Part shown: positions 30,204 to 33,924 of the stretch, in pieces
Position numbering within the stretch: position 1 is the first letter of the stretch
Layout of the letters: every line of letters begins with the position of its first letter
NCBI GenBank assembly: GCA_006226495.1
Contig: SBGU01000022.1
Span: forward strand, 1-33,924
Direction: 5' to 3'
DNA: 33,924 nucleotides
Origin: Alphaproteobacteria bacterium
GTDB lineage: Bacteria > Pseudomonadota > Alphaproteobacteria > Sphingomonadales > Kordiimonadaceae
Translations under genes and position numbers: made by a program
The notes under the pieces: generated by a model
The model's database searches: none
The model's input: the letters and a program-made list of their open reading frames with translations, nothing else
Told to the model about the DNA's origin: nothing

Positions 30204-32453
30204 ATGACGACACATCCGGAATTCAGTGAAAATATCATCGAGGCCCCGTTCTCCAATGCATTGAGCGAACGGTACCTTGCCTATGCCTTGTCGACGATCA
30301 TGTCCCGCTCGCTGCCGGACGTGCGCGACGGGCTGAAACCCGTGCACCGGCGCCTTTTGTACGCCATGCGGCTTTTGAAGCTTGATCCCAAGACGGGCTA
30401 CAAAAAATGTGCCCGCGTGGTCGGTGACGTAATCGGTAAATACCACCCGCACGGCGACCAGTCGGTCTATGACGCCATGGTGCGTCTTGCGCAGGATTTT
30501 TCGGTCCGCTTCCCGCTGGTGGACGGCCAGGGCAACTTCGGCAACATCGACGGCGATAATGCAGCCGCGATGCGGTATACTGAAGCGCGCCTGACCGAAG
30601 TGGCCGCCACCCTGATGGAAGGTCTCGACGAAGACGCAGTCGATTTTCGCCCTACCTATGACGGTGAGGACGCGGAGCCTGTTGTCTTCCCGGGGGCATT
30701 CCCGAACCTGTTGGCCAATGGCTCAAGCGGCATTGCCGTGGGCATGGCGACCAACATTCCGCCGCACAATGTAGGCGAACTTGTCGATGGCCTTCAGCTT
30801 CTGATCGAAGCGCGGCGCGATCCGTCGCGGGAAGTTACTGTTGCTGATCTGCTCGACCGTATCCCGGGGCCGGATTTCCCGACCGGCGGTGTGCTGGTCG
30901 AGAACCGCGAGACCGTGCTTGCCGCTTACGAAACCGGACGTGGCAGCCTGCGGGTCCGTGCGCGCTGGGAACGTGAAGACCTGAGCCACGGCATGTACCA
31001 GATCGTGATCACGGAAATCCCGTTCCAGGTGCAGAAGTCGAAGCTGATCGAAAAGATCGCCGAACTGATCAACGACAAGAAAATCCCGATCCTGACCGAC
31101 GTGCGGGACGAATCGACCGAAGACATTCGTGTTGTGCTCGAACCCAAGAACCGGTCGGTCGACGAGAAGGTCCTGATGGAAAGCCTGTTCAAGCTGACCG
31201 AGCTTGAAACCCGCTTCTCCCTCAATATGAATGTCATTGCGCTGGATCAGCGGCCGCGCGTTCTGTCGCTCAAGGACATGCTGGACCAGTTCCTGGATCA
31301 CCAGATCGACGTCCTGCTGCGCCGCAGCCGGTTCCGGCTCGAGAAAATCGAGCGCCGGCTGGAGATTCTGTCGGGCTATCTGATTGCTTATCTGAACCTG
31401 GATGAAGTGATCCGTATCATCCGGGAAGAAGACGACGCCAAGGCCAGCCTGATGTCGACCTTCAAGCTGACGGACAACCAGGCCGAAGCAATCCTGAACA
31501 TGCGCCTGCGTGCCCTCAGGAAGCTTGAGGAAATGGAAATCCGGGGCGAGCATGCGAAGCTCGAGGCCGAGCGGGACGATATTCTGGCCCTGATGGGCTC
31601 GGAAGCTTTGCAGTGGATCGCGGTTGGCGACAAGCTGTCCGAGGTCAAGGCCATGTTCGGTCAGGAAACCGAGTTGGGCAAGCGCCGCACCCGCTTTGGC
31701 GAGGCGCCGACTGCCGAGATCGTGCCGCTGGAGGCCATGATCGAGAAAGAACCAATTACGGTGGTCTGCTCGAAGCGTGGCTGGGTCCGTGCCATGAAAG
31801 GTCATGTGAAGCCCGAAGAAGAGCTGAAATACAAGGAAGGCGACGAGGCGCGGTTCCGTTTCCATGCCTACACGACCGACAAGATCTTCCTGTTCGCGAC
31901 CAACGGCAAGGTCTACACAATCGGCGGCGACAAGCTGCCGGGCGGCCGCGGCATGGGTGAACCTGTGCGTCTGATGGTGGATATGGATGCCAACGACGAA
32001 ATCGTGTCGCTGATGCCTTATATTCCGGGAAGCAAACTGTTCGTCGCGTCCAGCATCGGCAAAGGCTTCCTGGCGGAAGCTGACAATGCTGTCGCCATGA
32101 CCAAAGCCGGCAAGCAGCTTTTGAACGTGCCGGATGGTGGTGTGGCAAGTCATTGTTTCGCGGTCGATGGTGACAGTGTCGCTGTCATTGGCGACAACCG
32201 CAAACTGCTTGTCTTCGAGCTTGAAGAAATGCCAACCATGGCGCGCGGGCAGGGCGTAACCCTGCAGCGTTACAAGGGCGGCTCCATGTCTGACGTGCTG
32301 GTATTCCACAAGGCCGACGGCCTGACCTGGCCGATGGGCGGCAATTCCGACCGCTGGCGCACGGAAACCGACCTCGCCGTCTGGACCGGTAAACGTGGCA
32401 ACGCTGGCCGCCTGCCGCCAATCGGCTTCCCGCGCAACAACAAGTTCCGCTGA
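30204..32453 (+). CDS. parC: DNA topoisomerase IV subunit A
   Basis: A 749-residue subunit that, with ParE topoisomerase, decatenates sister chromosomes. The N-terminal breakage domain has the quinolone-determining region [16 protein letters not shown] (79-94) and catalytic Tyr125 (RYTEARL). A coiled arm (about 340-470) is followed by a beta-pinwheel C-terminal domain without the GyrA box, which argues against gyrA. At the position of E. coli ParC Ser80 there is Gln86, and at Glu84 there is Asp90. The ATG at 30204 fits the family start; a frame start at 30177 overlaps the promoter. A terminator follows. Confidence 0.94.
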   Translation: MTTHPEFSENIIEAPFSNALSERYLAYALSTIMSRSLPDVRDGLKPVHRRLLYAMRLLKLDPKTGYKKCARVVGDVIGKYHPHGDQSVYDAMVRLAQDFSVRFPLVDGQGNFGNIDGDNAAAMRYTEARLTEVAATLMEGLDEDAVDFRPTYDGEDAEPVVFPGAFPNLLANGSSGIAVGMATNIPPHNVGELVDGLQLLIEARRDPSREVTVADLLDRIPGPDFPTGGVLVENRETVLAAYETGRGSLRVRARWEREDLSHGMYQIVITEIPFQVQKSKLIEKIAELINDKKIPILTDVRDESTEDIRVVLEPKNRSVDEKVLMESLFKLTELETRFSLNMNVIALDQRPRVLSLKDMLDQFLDHQIDVLLRRSRFRLEKIERRLEILSGYLIAYLNLDEVIRIIREEDDAKASLMSTFKLTDNQAEAILNMRLRALRKLEEMEIRGEHAKLEAERDDILALMGSEALQWIAVGDKLSEVKAMFGQETELGKRRTRFGEAPTAEIVPLEAMIEKEPITVVCSKRGWVRAMKGHVKPEEELKYKEGDEARFRFHAYTTDKIFLFATNGKVYTIGGDKLPGGRGMGEPVRLMVDMDANDEIVSLMPYIPGSKLFVASSIGKGFLAEADNAVAMTKAGKQLLNVPDGGVASHCFAVDGDSVAVIGDNRKLLVFELEEMPTMARGQGVTLQRYKGGSMSDVLVFHKADGLTWPMGGNSDRWRTETDLAVWTGKRGNAGRLPPIGFPRNNKFR

Positions 32454-32489
32454 GTGGATTGAAAATCGCGAAAGCCGCGTTAGTTCATG

Positions 32490-32517
32490 AAAGGTGCCTT
32501 CGGGCGCCTTTTTGTTT
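32490..32517 (+). terminator. Terminator of parC
   Basis: A 9-bp stem with one G-U pair (32490-32498 with 32503-32511) closes a stable TTCG tetraloop and is followed by TTTTTGTTTT. It lies 36 bases after the parC stop and before the NTF2-like gene. Confidence 0.92.
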
Positions 32518-32530
32518 TGGGGAGGAATTT

Positions 32531-32944
32531 ATGGCGACAAGCAGGGAAAATCTGGACCGCTGGTATGCGTTTGTGAAGGGCAAGGACCCGGCGGCGCTTG
32601 ATGCCATGCTGGCTGACGAGGTGGTATTTCATTCGCCGGTCGTGCACACGCCCCAGAAGGGCCGCATGCTGACCGGCATGTATCTTGGTGCAGCGGCAAA
32701 CGTGCTGGGGAACGACGACTTCACCTATGTCGGTGAATATCTTTCGGACAATGGCGCCGTAATCGAATTCAATACTGTGATCGATGGGATCGCAATTGAC
32801 GGGATCGACATGATCACCTGGAACGACGCTGGTCAGATAACGGAATTCAAGGTCATGCTGCGGCCCCTGAAGGCCGTGAACAAGATCCATGAAATGATGG
32901 CAGCCATGCTGGCAGCATTCCAGAAGGGCCAGCGCGCAAGCTAG
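32531..32944 (+). CDS. NTF2-like (SnoaL-type) small protein
   Basis: A 137-residue soluble protein with the alpha+beta cone pattern of the NTF2/SnoaL superfamily: NLDRWYAFVKGKDPAALDAMLADEVVFHSPVV, then GMYLGAAANVLGNDDFTYVGEYL and IDGIDMITWNDAGQITEFKVMLRP. The superfamily includes isomerases, hydrolases and non-enzymatic binding proteins, so the function is open. GGAGG five bases before the ATG at 32531 fixes the start. The gene is alone between the parC terminator and the converging TRAP permease. Confidence 0.8.
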   Translation: MATSRENLDRWYAFVKGKDPAALDAMLADEVVFHSPVVHTPQKGRMLTGMYLGAAANVLGNDDFTYVGEYLSDNGAVIEFNTVIDGIAIDGIDMITWNDAGQITEFKVMLRPLKAVNKIHEMMAAMLAAFQKGQRAS

Positions 32945-33031
32945 AGCGGGCTATTCGTTTTGCCTTGGCGACAAAGCACCAGGGGCGCTGCACATTGCAG
33001 TGGCAACAGGTGGCGGGTAAAGCTCTGGTGA

Positions 33032-33924
33032 TCAGCCTGCAAACAGTTGTTTCGGTAGCCAGGTCACCAGTTCGGGGAACAGGCCGATCAGCAACAGCGC
33101 CGCAAGCTGGATCAATACGAACGGGATCACCCCACGATACATGGCTGTGGTTGGAATGCTTTCCGGCACCACGCCGCGCAGGTAAAAGAGTGCAAAGCCG
33201 AAGGGCGGGGTCAGGAAGCTGGTCTGCAGGTTCATGGCCATCAGCACACCCAGCCAGATCGGGCCATGGCTGCCGTCCATGGCCAACAGGGCCGGGGCGA
33301 CAACAGGTACGACCACAAAGGTGATCTCGATAAAATCGAGGAAGAAGCCCAGCACGAACATTACCAGCATGACCACAATGATGGCGCCCATGTGCCCGCC
33401 CGGCAGGCCGTGCAGCAGGTTTTCAATCGCGGTATCGCCACCAAGGCCGCGGAAGACCAGCGAGAACAGTGCCGCGCCGATGAGAATGCCGTAGATCATG
33501 CTTGAGATGCGCACGGTTGATTGCAGGACTTCCGGCAACACGCCATTGCGGTAGGTACGGTACAGGGCATAGCCAAGGCCGGTGATGAACAGGATGCAAA
33601 GCAACACAGTGCCTGCGTATGCCATCTTGTCGATGACCGGGACAATGTCACGGCCGAGGCGCAGGTCCGCTGTGCCGGCAATGGTGAGGATCAGGATAAG
33701 GGCGGCAAGGCTGCCGATAACGATCCGGCGAGTCCTGCCATCAACACGCGCGGCACCCAACAGGATAGCGCCGATTGCACCAACTGCAGCCGCTTCTGTC
33801 GGTGTGGCAATGCCCGCGAGGATCGAGCCCAGGACAGCGACGATCAACAACAGGGGCGGCAAAAGTGCTGCGAACAGCCGGCCATAGAACGCCTTGTCGA
33901 GACGCTCGCCTTCCGCGCGCGGAA
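33032..33924 (-). CDS. TRAP transporter large permease subunit (DctM), partial
   Basis: At least 297 residues of an inner-membrane protein continuing past the right edge; the open frame has no stop up to 33924. The visible C-terminal part has about eight hydrophobic segments, including LLHGLPGGHMGAIIVVMLVM, and the family motifs TPTEAAAVGAIGA near the beginning and SFLTPPFGFALFYLRGVVP near the end, typical of DctM. TRAP permeases import organic acids or similar solutes with a periplasmic binding protein and a small DctQ subunit, which would lie further right. A cytoplasmic linker region (DGRTRR, YRTYRNG) with additional segments suggests the larger, roughly 12-14-helix form. The substrate is unknown. 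Confidence 0.9.
   Translation of the reverse strand, partial: PRAEGERLDKAFYGRLFAALLPPLLLIVAVLGSILAGIATPTEAAAVGAIGAILLGAARVDGRTRRIVIGSLAALILILTIAGTADLRLGRDIVPVIDKMAYAGTVLLCILFITGLGYALYRTYRNGVLPEVLQSTVRISSMIYGILIGAALFSLVFRGLGGDTAIENLLHGLPGGHMGAIIVVMLVMFVLGFFLDFIEITFVVVPVVAPALLAMDGSHGPIWLGVLMAMNLQTSFLTPPFGFALFYLRGVVPESIPTTAMYRGVIPFVLIQLAALLLIGLFPELVTWLPKQLFAG

Noticed and set aside
30723-32309. 528-codon open frame on the minus strand
   Set aside because: It lies wholly opposite parC and is His/Gln/Leu-rich with no family resemblance, an antisense shadow produced by GC-rich codon use.

Overview
The window looks like chromosomal DNA of an alphaproteobacterium. By eye the G+C is about 60%, translated products resemble alphaproteobacterial homologues, and the order folK - rpoZ - rsh - pyrE - DUF2062 - pdxJ - rnc - era - recO - parC is an alphaproteobacterial arrangement. 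A Kordiimonadales/Emcibacterales- or Sphingomonadales-like host is a guess from the envelope metallopeptidases. No tRNA, rRNA, CRISPR array, phage or insertion sequence was recognised.

Left part (1-7.2 kb): an accessory and envelope region. At the left edge is a truncated second copy of the 3' end of a DUF799 lipoprotein gene, followed by a parDE-type toxin-antitoxin pair and a REP-like inverted repeat. Next comes a four-gene leftward operon (CsgG-like protein, PEGA-like lipoprotein, DUF4810 lipoprotein, DUF799 lipoprotein) with a good sigma-70-type promoter. Beyond it lies a 394-bp divergent intergenic region with paired palindromes, then a rightward run of exported proteins, two with glycine zippers, and a converging SlyB-like lipoprotein.

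Middle part (7.4-18.2 kb): a soluble histidine kinase with an N-terminal CBS-like region, a Sel1-repeat protein, and an SDR dehydrogenase whose start lies in a perfect 11-bp inverted repeat. A leftward peptidase region follows: a DUF5117-type zinc metalloprotease, a small exported protein, a DUF6702 protein, a membrane diguanylate cyclase and an M1-family metallopeptidase. A four-EF-hand protein diverges from the M1 gene.

Right part (18.3-33.9 kb): mostly housekeeping. dapA-smpB are followed by a cNMP/FHA protein, a small unknown gene, a family-5-type uracil-DNA glycosylase and a NYN-domain protein. A 10-kb rightward block then carries folate synthesis (folK), transcription (rpoZ), the stringent response (rsh), pyrimidine (pyrE) and pyridoxal phosphate (pdxJ) synthesis, RNA processing and ribosome assembly (rnc, era), recombination (recO) and topoisomerase IV (parC). 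The window closes with an NTF2-like protein and a partial TRAP-transporter permease.

No plainly new multi-gene defence or mobile system was found. The most distinctive signals are the repeat-flanked parDE insertion, the paired palindromes upstream of the CsgG-like operon, the inverted repeat at the SDR start and the co-oriented envelope-peptidase cluster.
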